A stretch of 64,000 nucleotides of DNA, taken from contig JAQJZZ010000017.1 of NCBI GenBank assembly GCA_030077755.1, forward strand, positions 1,674,001 to 1,738,000, read 5' to 3'. The DNA comes from Filosporella fistucella. Lineage: Eukaryota; Ascomycota; Leotiomycetes; Helotiales. The translations under genes were made by a program, and so were the position numbers. Of this stretch, positions 11,905 to 23,111 are shown piece by piece; within the stretch, counting starts at the first letter, position 1, and the number at the start of each line of letters is the position of its first letter. The notes below the pieces were generated by a model that was given only the letters and a program-made list of their open reading frames with translations, did not search any database and was not told the DNA's origin.

Positions 11905-12747
11905 ATGCCTCAACCGCAGCCACTCTCTCTAGCAAGCTTTCCCTATCACCGCTCACGGGTTTCCCAGAGAAGCGACCCATCACTTCTCCCTAAAGAGCGT
12001 AGCAGTTCCAATGCAAGCGATGAGATTGTTATAAATTCACCACCAATATTCACTGGGTTTTCAAAGCTTCCGCTCGAACTACGGATCAAGATCTGGAGAC
12101 TGGCTCTACCGTACCGCCTTGTTACTATCACTCCAAAGCTAGACCCGGAATCTTTCACTGGTGAAGTTGAGCTAGCAACAGACCAGATCGTGCTGCGGGG
12201 TGTGTGCCGAGAGTCTCGGAGGGAGGCCTTGAAAGGATATACCCAGATCACGTTTAACGACGAAGCTCGCACTTCCACCTATATTAATTGGTCTCGAGAT
12301 ACCATTTTTTTAGATCTACCAGATGAGTGCCTTCACGTCGACAGGATGTTTGAGGCCCTTGGTATAGCTTTTCGGTCTGTGCAAGTCCTCGCGATTAGGA
12401 TGAGGGCGCATTGCTTCTGGGGACTTCCAGAGTTTCTGAGGCAATCTACCCAACTCCAGAAGCTGCTATTCATTGACGACCCAGAGAGACCGAATTCGCC
12501 AGACAATGAAAATTCTAGCTTGTATCTGATGGATCTTGGCGCCTGGGGCTTTATTCGAGGATCTATTCAGAATTTTTCTGAAGGACACCATTACTCCCAA
12601 GAAGGGACTTGGATTGGGCTTATAGGATCCAATGAGGACGAAATATATGGTACCCGGCAATGGGAAATGTCATTCGAGAAAATTTCTTTAGTTAGGAGTT
12701 TGATTAGGAGTGGAGACAGGTACTTTCTATTGCTGCCACTTACTTAA
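11905..12747 (+). CDS. 2EXR domain protein
   Basis: A single exon of 280 residues. After a Ser/Pro-rich leader of ~48 residues comes the 2EXR/F-box-like signature KLPLELRIKIWRLALPYR, then VCRESRREALKGY at about residues 100-112 and the conserved TYINWSRDTIFLD strand. This matches the large fungal 2EXR family, which is strongly expanded in Leotiomycetes and whose molecular role is unknown (possibly F-box-like adaptors). Length is usual for the family. The frame is intact from a good ATG preceded by a pyrimidine-rich leader. Confidence 0.88.
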   Translation: MPQPQPLSLASFPYHRSRVSQRSDPSLLPKERSSSNASDEIVINSPPIFTGFSKLPLELRIKIWRLALPYRLVTITPKLDPESFTGEVELATDQIVLRGVCRESRREALKGYTQITFNDEARTSTYINWSRDTIFLDLPDECLHVDRMFEALGIAFRSVQVLAIRMRAHCFWGLPEFLRQSTQLQKLLFIDDPERPNSPDNENSSLYLMDLGAWGFIRGSIQNFSEGHHYSQEGTWIGLIGSNEDEIYGTRQWEMSFEKISLVRSLIRSGDRYFLLLPLT

Positions 12748-13180
12748 GGGAATACCTCGGTAGGAGCACACTGATTTTTCAAGTAGAAGTAGAAGTCTCG
12801 TTCAATATGTATAGGGCAATTTGATGGCAAGAGTAAATTGTTCTCATCCTGAGCGCAACTCAACTCCTTTCATTTCAAGGACTCTGCAGTCATGTGCGCG
12901 TTGACTCCCATACTTTGACAACAATAAATACCTAAGCCATATGTTGCAAATCAGAGAGCACAATGGTGGCATTTGAAACGATCAGTCTAGCATCAGAGCC
13001 AAATCCTTTCCTAGCACCAAGATTGCTATGCAAGGATGTCCGACTTACTTACCTCATTATTACTAGTACTGGCACAAAGTTAGTAAAGGACCGCATCAAA
13101 AGGCTGTAGAGACCTTTAAATGACTACAAGACACGAAATTCCAACAGACTCATAATAACAGCAACCTACAGATAACAAGA
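12748..13180. other. intergenic, nothing recognised
   Basis: 3' flank of the 2EXR gene and 3' flank of the reverse-strand frame that follows. Apart from a short agtaga microrepeat near 12785 nothing stands out. Confidence 0.45.
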
Positions 13181-13567
13181 TCAAATATTGCGTCTTTTTA
13201 AGAACTTGCCCTCATATAGCGATTCCTTGTAAGAGACTTCACCCAAAATGGCTTTCTTTGTTTTCCGTCGCTCCTGCTCTTCAAATCTGCCTTCCCAGTT
13301 TACAGTGTACTCGTAGTTGGGGGCCAGGGTCACAAGACTCCCTCCTGCTTGTAGATCCTTCGCCTGGCCGCTGAATGACGATATCCTAAACACAAACAAT
13401 GCATTTATTGCAAAGCGCCTTTCAAACAATAGACGGTCACACCTATGACAACGTATTTGTGCGCCTAAATCTGCTCTTGTACGGTGTGCTTTGTATGGAC
13501 AGTTGTCACAGCCAAAGAAACCGAAAAAGTCATCCAAGAGTGCCATGCTGCGACAAGCATTTGACAA
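13181..13567 (-). CDS. small Cys-containing hypothetical protein
   Basis: An open reverse frame of 128 residues. Its first half carries two Cys pairs (GCDNCPY and RCHRCDR) that could form a zinc ribbon. The second half is charged (NWEGRFEEQERRKTKKA). A possible 57-nt intron (gtgtgacc..tgtttag, about 13384-13440) is a multiple of three; removing it would delete the second CxxC partner, so both readings stay open. It overlaps, on the opposite strand, DNA next to the BTB relic. No family recognised. Confidence 0.35.
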   Translation of the reverse strand: MSNACRSMALLDDFFGFFGCDNCPYKAHRTRADLGAQIRCHRCDRLLFERRFAINALFVFRISSFSGQAKDLQAGGSLVTLAPNYEYTVNWEGRFEEQERRKTKKAILGEVSYKESLYEGKFLKRRNI

Positions 13568-13675
13568 TTTGAACTATGATGCAGAGACAAGTCGTGCGAC
13601 GTTCACGATGCGATGTGAGGTTCGTCAGAATTCAAATTCTGCTGAGGATTACACCGAGGTTTTCCTTGGCCATGA

Positions 13676-13993
13676 GAGTTATATTTCTTTGCAGAAAAAT
13701 GGGGCATTGATCTCTTGAAAACTCTCGCTTTGTCTAAGCTTCAGAAAACATTGAAATCGTTTACTCTATACGCAGTCCGACGACCTGATATTGTCGAACT
13801 ACTGCGATATTCTTTTTCGAATAACCACACACCAGATCGTGTTGATGTTATAGACGACCCGAGATCCTGATTGATAAACTATACCGCATGCGAGGTAGAA
13901 TATCTCGTTCACCGTCCTGAATTCCTATCACTGATCGGTGAGAGGGGTCAGATTGCGCAGAATCTTATCCAGGTGGTAGTGAAGCGGATCTGA
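13676..13993 (+). pseudogene. C-terminal fragment of a BTB/POZ-domain protein
   Basis: The frame reads LYFFAEKWGIDLLKTLALSK, then FTLYAVRRPDIVELLRYSFS, an internal TGA at 13868, then YTACEVEYLVHRPEFLSLI and a final stop at 13991. This is the typical post-BTB helical region of fungal BTB proteins (xLYVFAEKY..L..LAL.KL, ..D.V.LLRYSY, ..C.VE.L...PEF..L...G). The upstream BTB fold itself is not found in frame; a TGA directly precedes the fragment at 13673. It is a truncated, interrupted relic. Confidence 0.65.
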
Positions 13994-14774
13994 CTTATCG
14001 TGATACGGTTTTTCATAGTGCAGCCGAGAAAGTGTGAAGGATTGCTTTGTATTGAGCAGACGAGGAAATTGAAATTGAAAGATTCATCCAGACTACCGAA
14101 ATGGGCAGAGGTGGAGAATATTCAAAGCTGCCGCAAAAAGTAAGAAGCTATACCAAGAGGTTTCAAACGGACATGCAGGACCTGGATGAAAAGCGTATCT
14201 TACCAATAAGACTTAGTTTTATTATTCAGCTTGTGACGACAAATCAAACAGAGGAAACAAAGCTCTTTTGTCCGGCGGCTTTTGCCACTTCTGCCTGCTT
14301 CATGTCACTTTGCGTCCTCAGGAGTGTCAAAAACACACTCCAAGACTCCAACTAAACACATCCGTCTGCCAGGTCTCGAGCTCGACCCTTCATTCTGGCC
14401 TAGTTCCAGGAGATGTAAGTGAGGAAGCGGTGTGTCGATTAGTCTGACCATCCGAGTAATATTGAGATCAAATGTTGGTGTGAGAAATATGTTCTGTCTG
14501 TCCAGCTCACTTTGGTCGGCCAAAGCGGTACTAATGTAATGCGTTGCACCTTCGATGAAAGTATTCATGGGAGGCATATTAATAGTGAGATGAAAATTAA
14601 CTTTATCAGATTGTGATCTTTTTCCCTTGGCACGAGGAATTCAGGAGGGATTTGAAATATCGTATTCAGAAGAAGCCACGAGGAGATTAGTATTTTTTGT
14701 ATTCCCTCATCTTATGGCAATTGAGGGTCTGCAGGATTTGAAGTCGAGGGTGCTTAAACCTCCAAGGATTTGCA
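13994..14774. other. intergenic, possible further relic
   Basis: Follows the BTB fragment. Short frames exist on both strands (14101-14355 and 14305-14577) but neither has domain support. Confidence 0.35.
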
Positions 14775-15086
14775 TTAATATCTGATTATTCGCTGATCAC
14801 TAGAAGCTGAAAGCAAAAGACCGTAGCTCACGATACTCTTTATCTCGGTGCTCGCCCCGAGATGTGCAAGTATACGACTGGCTTTGTCCCTGATTTCAAC
14901 AAAAAGTTCGGTCTCTAGCAGTTGAAATTTCGTCGGAAGAAGATCTCGAGAGATCGATTGCCAACACTTGGTTCCAAATCTCGAAATGATAATCTTCGAA
15001 ATTTGCTTTCTAGTCTCGATAATCTTAACGAAATCATACTTATCATCGGACACAATCCAGGGGTATTTGAGTTCAATTATGCACAA
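14775..15086 (-). CDS. short hypothetical protein or exon
   Basis: A reverse frame of 103 residues with protein-like composition: an amphipathic helix rich in Lys/Ile, FGTKCWQSISRDLLP, then ELFVEIRDKASRILAHLG. It could be the last exon of a larger lost gene or a small orphan gene. I recognise no family. Confidence 0.3.
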   Translation of the reverse strand: MCIIELKYPWIVSDDKYDFVKIIETRKQISKIIISRFGTKCWQSISRDLLPTKFQLLETELFVEIRDKASRILAHLGASTEIKSIVSYGLLLSASSDQRIIRY

Positions 15087-16210
15087 CTTGTTAGATCTAA
15101 GCCGAGCTAGGCAGGAAGATGAAGTACCTCAAAGGAGTATAGATTGCAAATTATAGAAACTAAGATAGTGTAAGACCAGGCAAAGAGGTGTGATCGGTAG
15201 GTAGCTGACTGTTCTTGCGAGTTAAAACCCCGCTTCTTCTTATGTGGTAGGTAGGAAGATGAAGTGCACATCATATTTTTTAAGAGAAGAATTTAGAGGA
15301 TCGCAGCTAGTATCCTTTATACTATGCCGATGCTCTTTGAGCGTAGGCTAAATAATATCTCCCACTGACTCTCACTCTAATCGAGGATTTGGCAAATTGC
15401 GGGCACCTATTTTGTACTCTGAGATAAATAGCTTTTTTCAAGGGTAAGTGAGACAATCACGCAATGGACAGTTTTGTTGCATGTCTGTCACCCAGGGGTT
15501 ACGTGTGAGAGTCACCTGATACACGGGAGAGGACTACTTGATGCCCGTAAATTCTCTAGGGCTGGGTGAGAGAATCACCTGAGATAAGGCAAACTAACAA
15601 CTTTGTTGCATTTCTATTGTTCAAGGGTCTGATGAGAGAATCACCTGATATGGCAAGGATATAAATTATTGACATAGGAGGAAAGATAGCGTTATTGTCG
15701 ATAGGTTATTGTTTTGATGTTTCTAGAATTCGGATTTAATCCAAGAGAGAATACTTCCAACGTCGAACTGGGCCACGGGCAAGTGGACGTAAGATAGTGT
15801 TGCTCACAGAACAACCTACTAAGCAAACGCCTTGGTTCACACCGGCGATAGTAGTATAGGTTCGACGCCTCAAAGGTGCCATTCCCTATAACCTCTTACA
15901 GTAGAGAAAACCGGTGAATGCTGCGAGACTGATATCGGGGGTGAGTGATCCGCCGGCTGTCACAAAAAAATGCATCTGGGCCGTATCTTGTTGTATCGTC
16001 GGATCAAAAAACCCATTGCTGCTAAGTACGTCACGATATCCTTCTTAACAACTATATCTTTGCACTAAATTGCTAATAATGACCAAACGAGGGACATTGC
16101 TCTTTACAAGTTGGGTGAACGAGATTTTCATTATATTATCAAAGAAGTTATATTAGAGATTTAGTCCACTTCAATACCGGCCAATGCCTCTCACGGTATG
16201 GACTCGTTTT
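15087..16210. other. gene-free stretch with short repeats
   Basis: No gene recognised. The stretch from 15448 to 15650 contains the recurrent GTGAGAGAATCACCTGATA motif listed separately; the rest is AT-rich. Confidence 0.5.
15448..15650. repeat. degenerate ~60-bp spaced repeat
   Basis: The motif gtgagagaatcacctgata recurs at about 15448, 15504, 15565 and 15632 with one to a few changes, spaced 56-67 bp apart. A second motif, tttgttgcat, recurs at about 15473 and 15602. The arrangement looks like an old tandem duplication of roughly 60 or 120 bp. It is non-coding. Confidence 0.7.
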
Positions 16211-17244
16211 CTATCTTCGACTGGCGGATCCGTGACGCTTCAATAGTGAATCGTACTCGTGGTGCAAGTTTGCTTGCAGGCTTCGCACATTCCAAGAAAG
16301 GATGCTATTCTATAAGCGGTGATTCCAGAGTCGGACGATAGATCACTTACTTTCATCAAGCTTTCGATCGATCCCGACAAAGAACAAGAGACGAAATCAA
16401 GAGCTTCTACTGACCAAGCATCATCATCGTCCAGGCGGTAACGCAGTAGCAACAACTCTTCTACTATTTCGGCCATGTAGGGCAGATCTAGGAGGGCATG
16501 CGCAAGCCTTAAACTCTCATCCGATGCTTTTCGCCCATATTGCTCCAGATCTAGAACTGGGGCGTAGTTAGTAACTTTGATTAGCTCTAGAATACCATCT
16601 TTACCAAACTTAATGCTCCCATCCATCGAGATTCGGATATTCGACATCAACAGCTCTTTGCAAGATATCCCTTTAAATAAAAGGTACGCCGAACCCTTCA
16701 GAACCTGTTTCTGTAAGTATATGTACAAAAGTATATACTGCATATATACCTCAGCGAGGATAGTGGCGACCTCCCACTCTTCAAATGGAACGGACTGAAA
16801 GTCAATATTATTTATTGATAGTTCAAGATATTCTGAGGCCGTGAATATTCTATCGTCATGGCAGTATACGTCGTACACTTTGGCGATGTTCGGGTGTCCA
16901 ATGTACGAAAGGGTCTGGAGGAGCTGCACTGCTCCAGAATTTGGATACTCGTGGATAGTGGCTTTGTGGAAATACGTCCCTTCGCGCTTGGCCAGGGAAG
17001 GCTCGGTCGATGCGGGACGAATGAGAGTGTAGTCCTCCCAAGGAGACCTCAGCCATAACCTGAGGAGCTTTCCTTGTGTCCCTCCACTTCCAGGATCAGG
17101 AGATGGTGATTGTTTATTTGAGTTGGATCGCTCACTTTTTGAGTACTCTTCCAACAGGTCGGTGGAGATACGCTTCACTCGCCGAATGCGGCGAAACTTC
17201 CACCGGGGCAACAGGGAAGGGCTATCATGTATGTCATCTGGCAT
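16211..17244 (-). CDS. second kinase-like protein, degenerate
   Basis: The model is complement(16750..17244), complement(16351..16710) and complement(16211..16309), giving 317 residues. The 41-nt intron (gtaagt..cttatag) restores a kinase-type C-terminus (SLMKNSILSWN, echoing the usual LL.H.FL end). The 39-nt intron is a multiple of three and may be retained. Kinase-like features are YIGHPNIAKVYDVYC (HPNI), a hinge at TASEYLELS, and FKGISCKELLMSNIRI in place of HRDLKPxN. The catalytic HRD and DFG motifs are gone, so it is a predicted pseudokinase. The N-terminal ~70 residues are Ser/Arg-rich. Divergence from the 9.6-kb kinase-like gene is large, so this is not a recent duplicate. Confidence 0.65.
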
Positions 17245-18097
17245 CGCCGGCTACGCAGGTTTGGAAATGGGCAAAATTCAACGAGTTTGTGAGAGCAAAT
17301 TTTACTCCTGCATAGTGAGGGCAGCCCAAATACCACTACATAAACTGCAAACATTTTCAGTTCCAGACGAATAGTAATTAACATGCGCTTCTTTGAGCTG
17401 CAGCCTATTTCTCCAGACAAGATATCGCATGATTAACATGCGGGAGGATTGAGCAGAAGCTTAACTTGGAGGTGGCTTGTTCAGTCCTGTCTGACGAAGC
17501 GGGTGACCCCTGGATGGTACACTTTTGGGCTGACTCCTATATAGGATGATTGCCACCCACTCGGATCCGATACGTTCCTCATAAACATTCAGTGACCAGA
17601 AGCGGAATGCTGGATGGTTCAGCCCACACAGGCCTTTATGCTTATTTAGGTATTTACGAGGGGGTTGGAAAGACCCCTCCGGTCTGGTAAGTAATGCACC
17701 TGGACAGTAGTCGTTTTGGACGCGAGCCTAAAGCCTCCCCCTTACCGTACTCTGAAATCTGACAGAGGGATAAGTTCGGTAAATGCGAGACATGGTGGTC
17801 ACTGTTCCAGCACTTAATGGACTAACGCTGAGCATATGAGGTGCCTCGGGGTCTCAACAAATAGTCGGATTGATGGAGACTGCTTTTATAGTAGCACCGG
17901 GTGTGACTGCCGTCCTTGGAGCCGCTTTGCTCATCAAGAGGATACTGGCAAAGGGAGCAATACAAAAAATGAACTGCATGACTAGGGTTTTTATGATATA
18001 CTAAAAACCAAATGCATAGGTCAAACTCCGGTAGAACCCTATTAATGACGAGCTTGCAGAAGTCTACCAAGCGAAGTGTCTTGAACTGGTTCTTTCT
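17245..18097. other. intergenic, nothing recognised
   Basis: Lies between the start of the second kinase-like gene and the stop of the STAND N-domain gene, both on the minus strand. Short frames only; no repeat. Confidence 0.45.
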
Positions 18098-19347
18098 CTA
18101 CTTCCTTCCTTGTTGTACTGTCTTTCCAGATCCGTGTCGCTTTTCAAATGTGATGCTAGTATCAGGAGAGGAGGTCCTGTTAGGGGAACTTGAAGGGACC
18201 TTATCAACTATCTTCTGTAGACTCTCGTCGTTCATTTGGCCCATAATGTTGACTGCACGAGCCCCGATGGTTAGCCCATTAGCTTTTATCAAGTCACCAA
18301 TAGTCGATACTATGATCTGGTGCGAGTCTTCTGCCGTGTCAATCCTTTCAAAGATATTAATACGGTGTTGCTGAGCGCCCTTTACGATGTTCAAGCATTG
18401 CTGGGCGCTATCCAACTCCTGCATGACCCGAACTTCGTCTGCTTTGCTTCTTAATTGACTTCCTTCATGAAGGTTCCGTATGTGGATTTCTGCAGCTTTG
18501 ACATTCTGGGTACATATCTCGAGGGCGTCCGCTACAATTCGTGGGCCAAGTCTCTCAATTCCTTCCGCCTGCTCATGCGGCTGTTCTGTGCTTAAATTAC
18601 CCCCCGCGCTCTCAAAAACCGATGGCTTGATCGTCTCGATGTGTACGATAAGTTGTTGACAAACAGACAAGCACTGCTCGAGACTGGTCTTCTGGTCGAG
18701 CGTCTGCTTAGCCGCGGTAGTGTCATCAGTGTCAGATGTAAGATGTTGCTGTTCGGAACGAAGGAGTTCGAGTCTCGCGGTGAGTTCGTCAATTTGATCT
18801 TTCAGATTCGAGGCTGTGATCTTCGTCATTTTTGTATATTCTTCGAGAAGTTCTTTGGTTGCGTTCGAGGTTCGGCTTTGATAAGTACCGTTAGTACGTC
18901 GCGTAGCGTGGTTGGAAAGAGCAAAGCGTGAACCTACAGATTCGAGTCGGCAAGAGCTATAGTCAGGGTGGCTTTGTAGCTCCCAATGAGCTTCCTGAAG
19001 CTCTCGATGTTGTTTCCATGATACTGTAACTTGACCCAAGCTTTTATCCCTTGTAAACGGTTTCCCGGCTCCCCAAGTGCTTTCAAGACCGCCGCATGAA
19101 AGTCTGTACACGCATCCCCGCATTGTCGTAGAATCAGGGACAATGCCTCGAAGTTCTCTGGGGATTCCTGGATGGTTTTCTCGAGAGCTTGGAGGACTAT
19201 GTTTAGATCTCCAACGTCGGCCTTCAGATGTTGGACATCTGCTTTGCTGCTGTTGAAGCCATCGATTGCGTTGTAGAGCGAGGCAGTAGACTTGATGCAA
19301 ATGCCGGCCAACGTCAAAACGCTCACGGTAATGCTAATAGGGTCCAT
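18098..19347 (-). CDS. orphan fungal STAND N-terminal (PigL_N-type) domain protein
   Basis: Two exons, complement(18938..19347) and complement(18098..18875), join across a 62-nt intron with a perfect TACTAAC branch site, giving 395 residues from the MDPISITVSVLTLAGICIK start. Residues 1-137 match the helical N-terminal domain (PigL_N type) found at the front of fungal STAND/NLR proteins. The rest is helical and coiled-coil rich (LKDQIDELTARLELLRSEQQ) with a Ser-rich basic tail. There is no P-loop, NACHT, NB-ARC or repeat domain before the stop. In STAND proteins this domain sits before the NTPase and is thought to signal or assemble. The frame is intact, so a stand-alone adaptor or regulator is plausible (inference). 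Confidence 0.82.
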
Positions 19348-20153
19348 TGAGTTCAAATTTCGAAGTAAAGCTGCGCGTCCAATCTGGTTGCCAATTCATG
19401 GTCTGGTTAGTTGTATTGGGAGCAGTGCGCCACTTATACCTTGCCGTGTCTCTCAGCATGACGGACATGCCACGACTGACATTATGAAGGCGCACTGACA
19501 CAAATACTCGCACGCGCGCGGCTACAAACTGGCTGCAGCAACGCCCTGTATCAAACGGATTGTCACGACATTTATTACTTCCATCCTCCTTCCTCAGGTC
19601 AACCAGTTCTTCGACTCTGGATCCTACCCAACTGGCCTTGCCTACCATTCCCGGGGCCACTCTTTCGAAGTCAAATGGAATGGCCCTTACCGACGGATTT
19701 CAGGCACATAGCTCCGACCATCAGCAAAACCCTTTCAGGCTCGGAAACCCAAATCAAACTGTTTTATAAGATACTTAGAGCAAGGCAGTCGCGAGATGTA
19801 ACCCCCCGCCCCCAATCCCCCCATCTATCAAGGTCGGAGGTTAATTTTATGGTCTGTTGCGATATGATTCTTGAGTGCATCACGCCGTTGAGCGGTAACA
19901 ACCTTTCAGTCTTGCAGATACGGTGGGTGCAGTGATGGAATCTCTGTGTAGTCCGGTCATCGTCGCCAGAGCTGGATTATTTCTGTCGTTGTACGTGGGG
20001 AGTCTCACTTGCCAGATGACCAGCCTTCCCCCAAACATCGGTACCCGGGGAGGCCAACATGGTACCACAGCAAACGTATCATTTTATATCGGTATACGTG
20101 TATTGAAATCAGGTCTAGTATAGCTTAGATACAATTAATCCGTCCTCATACTA
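19348..20153. other. intergenic
   Basis: Upstream region of the STAND N-domain gene. Several overlapping short frames exist on both strands without support; no repeat recognised. Confidence 0.4.
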
Positions 20154-20348
20154 CTATCCTTGCTCTTCGTTATCGCCTGCCGCCGTTCTCTTCCTCACGA
20201 ACCGTGGAAGCGGGGCCTTGAGAATCCAATATTGGCTGATAAAGTAGGCTACAAGGAGAACTCCCATGATAATGACAGCAATCAGGACTGCGCCTGTTGT
20301 GGCACTACTGATCTGTAATTTCCTGCGCGGGTGCTTGTCTGAGGTCAT
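20154..20348 (-). CDS. possible single-pass membrane microprotein
   Basis: A 64-residue frame from a genuine ATG at 20348: a basic N-terminus (SDKHPRRKLQ), one strong transmembrane helix (AVLIAVIIMGVLLVAYFI) and a charged tail. It is divergently arranged with the ferric reductase gene, 560 bp away. A membrane partner of the reductase is conceivable but unsupported; it could also be chance. Confidence 0.35.
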   Translation of the reverse strand: MTSDKHPRRKLQISSATTGAVLIAVIIMGVLLVAYFISQYWILKAPLPRFVRKRTAAGDNEEQG

Positions 20349-20909
20349 TGTATTTCCTTCCTAAGGTCGGTAAGCTAACGATCAAAAAGCTAGGAGCCCC
20401 TCACTGGTATTGATTTCGTCTGACGGGTTTGTCACACAGTTGATAAAGATTCCCCTCCTACGCAGCCAAGGTAGTTTTGAAAACCGTACAAATGCATCGA
20501 CAGCAGTGTGCTATACTTGTCACCAGTTACACACGCTTCTGGAAACTAAGCTGGGATAAGCCAACTCCTATTATCCCTGGAAACTTTTATTCTAAATAGG
20601 AATAATCCTTTACAGCTCTAATTAAGGCACTCCTAATTCTAAGCTGGTACTTGTTTGACGAACTCCTATATCTAACTGCTCCGAACAATGATATGTCAGA
20701 ACAGGCGGCCCACCCACCTCCCGCAACTATCCAGGAGCATGAGTGTGAGCTCCTTTCATTATATTCTGAAGATACCCATACGCATGTGCTGCCTTTAATG
20801 TAGGTCTCTATGCTTTTCAGGATCCCCTCTTGCCAACCATCTTGGTCCTACTCCGAGCTCCTTTAGCCCCATATCCTTCTTCCACCACAGTCTTCAGTCC
20901 TATCTCGTC
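20349..20909. promoter_or_regulatory. divergent upstream region of ferric reductase gene
   Basis: About 560 bp upstream of the ferric reductase ATG. It contains at least one TGATAA at about 20440, a fit to the HGATAR core used by fungal iron-responsive GATA factors, but such hexamers are common by chance. The last 80 bp are pyrimidine-rich before the start codon. Confidence 0.3.
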
Positions 20910-22709
20910 ATGGAAATTACTCAAATTTACGCAATTGCAGCAGGGGGTATCTTTCCGATCTTCGTTCTAGCTCGCCTTCTGCCTTGGATTGTTCGCTTTG
21001 CCGAGTACGTACTTCTGTTGATAGCAGCGCATATCACAAATCCCTACTTCGTCCATCGACACCGAATTCTAGGCCCATGGAGTCGAGCCGTTGTGGTTAT
21101 ACAGCTGATCTACATCACAGGGAACATATTTTGCATTGGCTACCGAGTATCTACCATTGCAGAAGCTGGCCGTCGAGCGGGGACGCTCGCAGTTGTTAAT
21201 TTGATCCCCCTCTTCGCTGGGGCACATTTAGCCTTCCTCGCAGACATTTTTGGAGTCCGTCTGAGAATTATCCATCGCCTTCATCGTTCCGCAGGAACAA
21301 TAGCATTCTTATTAAGCGTTGTCCATATACTCGCAGTTGCTAAATCCATAGTGTCTTTGCCCCTTGAGGTACCCAGAAACCTCTTTGCAGTTATAGTAAG
21401 TGTCCCCTGCTCCCCTTGTAATAGGGACCAACTGTTTGCAGGGCGGATCATCGCTTTGCCTTCTCCTTCTGCTTACCCTCCCGCTTTTCCGTCGGCTCTC
21501 CTACGAACTCTTCCTGCGAACGCACCAGGCACTTGCAGTGGCCACCATCTATTCTATGTGGCGACATCTGCCATCCAATAAACCCTTTCCACTTGTCTAT
21601 ATTTACATCTCGGCAGGGTTGTTCCTGTTCATGTGCTTTCTTCAAGTCGGCGTCGTCATATACCAGAATGGAATCTTCCGCTACCACCTTTCTCGTGCCA
21701 CTGTCACGGACTCCTACGGCGCATTAAACCTGCGTATTCATCTTCAAAAGGGGCTTAAGATTGATGGTGGGCGATACATCAACCTGTGGATGCCCTGGCT
21801 ACCTTTCGTCAGTTTCTGGACATTTTTACAGACTCATCCATTCATGGTGATCTCCTGGGCGCCAGGAGAGCAGAACACTATTGACCTCCTCATCAAACCT
21901 CAACGGGGTCTGACGCAGAAATTGCTGTTTCATGCCAAAAACGGCCACGCTATCAATCCCATGGTCATTTTCAGTGGGCCTCATGGTACAAACGTTGCCA
22001 TGAATGAATATGAGAGTGTTTTGATGATAGCTAGTGGCTTTGGTATCACAGCCCACTTGTCAAGCCTGAAAAAGCTGATCTATGGCTACAATGCTCGTTT
22101 AGGTCGTACTCGGCGAATCCATCTCATCTGGCAGTTGCGGGACAAAGGTGAGGGCCCAATCTCGATTTATCGCAAATGCTAACGTATTCAGCCGATGGTG
22201 CCGCAGCCCAACCTTTCCTGAACCGCGCCTTGGAAGAGGACAAGTTAGATGACGGCTATGTAAGTCACGACTAATCTCTTTCTTCGCAATATTCAACAGA
22301 TTTATCCAGATTCTCTCGATATCGATCTATCTAGAGTCCCATGACTCCATGTTATCTTTTGGGACCCGTGCAAACGTGTATCCAGGGACTGCAGATCTGT
22401 CCAAGATTTTCTTGGAAGAAGTATCAGGGGAGCATATTAAGAAACCCGAGATAGATCTGGATACTGCGGGCGGGAGATTAGAGAAACCCGCACTCGACCT
22501 ACAAGATCTTGAGTCCGGAAATTTGAAGACTACTAAAAGAGACGGCAAGATGCTGGTCACAGGTAGGCCACCGATCATGATTTCTGATACCGGACTGACA
22601 GGTTGGAGTGTCTAGCAACGACGATATCAGAGATCAAGTACGCAATTTGGTGCGGGGCTATATTCAGGATGGAGTGAGCTTGATTGAGCTGGATTACCAA
22701 CCTAAGTAA
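20910..22709 (+). CDS. ferric reductase (FRE/NOX-type) transmembrane protein
   Basis: Five exons (20910..21395, 21442..22147, 22192..22259, 22310..22562, 22609..22709; introns 44-50 nt) join in frame to give 537 residues. The membrane half has the bis-haem pattern: H125-x13-H139 and H190-x13-H204. A flavin-binding HPF (HPFMVIS, about residues 294-300) follows, then an NADPH-site region (ESVLMIASGFGITAHL). The C-terminus VRNLVRGYIQDGVSLIELDY is typical of the family. It should pass electrons from NADPH via FAD and two haems to an external acceptor such as Fe(III) or Cu(II). No stops or lost motifs were seen, so it appears intact. It matches the short FRE type reported as Starship auxiliary genes. 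Confidence 0.92.
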
Positions 22710-23111
22710 TTGAGTAGCGAAGATGATGTTGATGACGGGCGCTCCCGAGTAATTCAAGGTGGTCCCGTCCCATCCATAGTACTCAAATACATGCAGACAG
22801 GTGATCATCAGTATATCGAAGTAGAGGAGGGCCAAGAAAGGCATGACTAGTATATAGACATGGTATAATCATTAAGGCTATAAAAAGAATTTTTGTTTGC
22901 TAGTTGAAGGAAAAGTAATTCTGGACAGGGACGACTTATTCCTAAGACAAATCGGAATGCCCGTATGTATAGCTATACGCTGCATATCCGTCCTAGATAA
23001 GAAACCGAACGGAGGTACAAGTGTGATATTCATCTAACTGTCTATCAAGGCAGAAAAACTATTTGTAGTTTAGTCATTAGTCATTTGTGTCACACGATTG
23101 GAGGCCAAACT
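22710..23111. other. intergenic
   Basis: 3' flank of the ferric reductase gene. A reverse frame (22575-22844) with hydrophobic character overlaps its last exon but has no support. Nothing else recognised. Confidence 0.4.

Noticed and set aside
22575..22844. Reverse 89-codon frame with hydrophobic stretches
   Set aside because: Overlaps the well-supported last exon of the ferric reductase; no splice or domain evidence.
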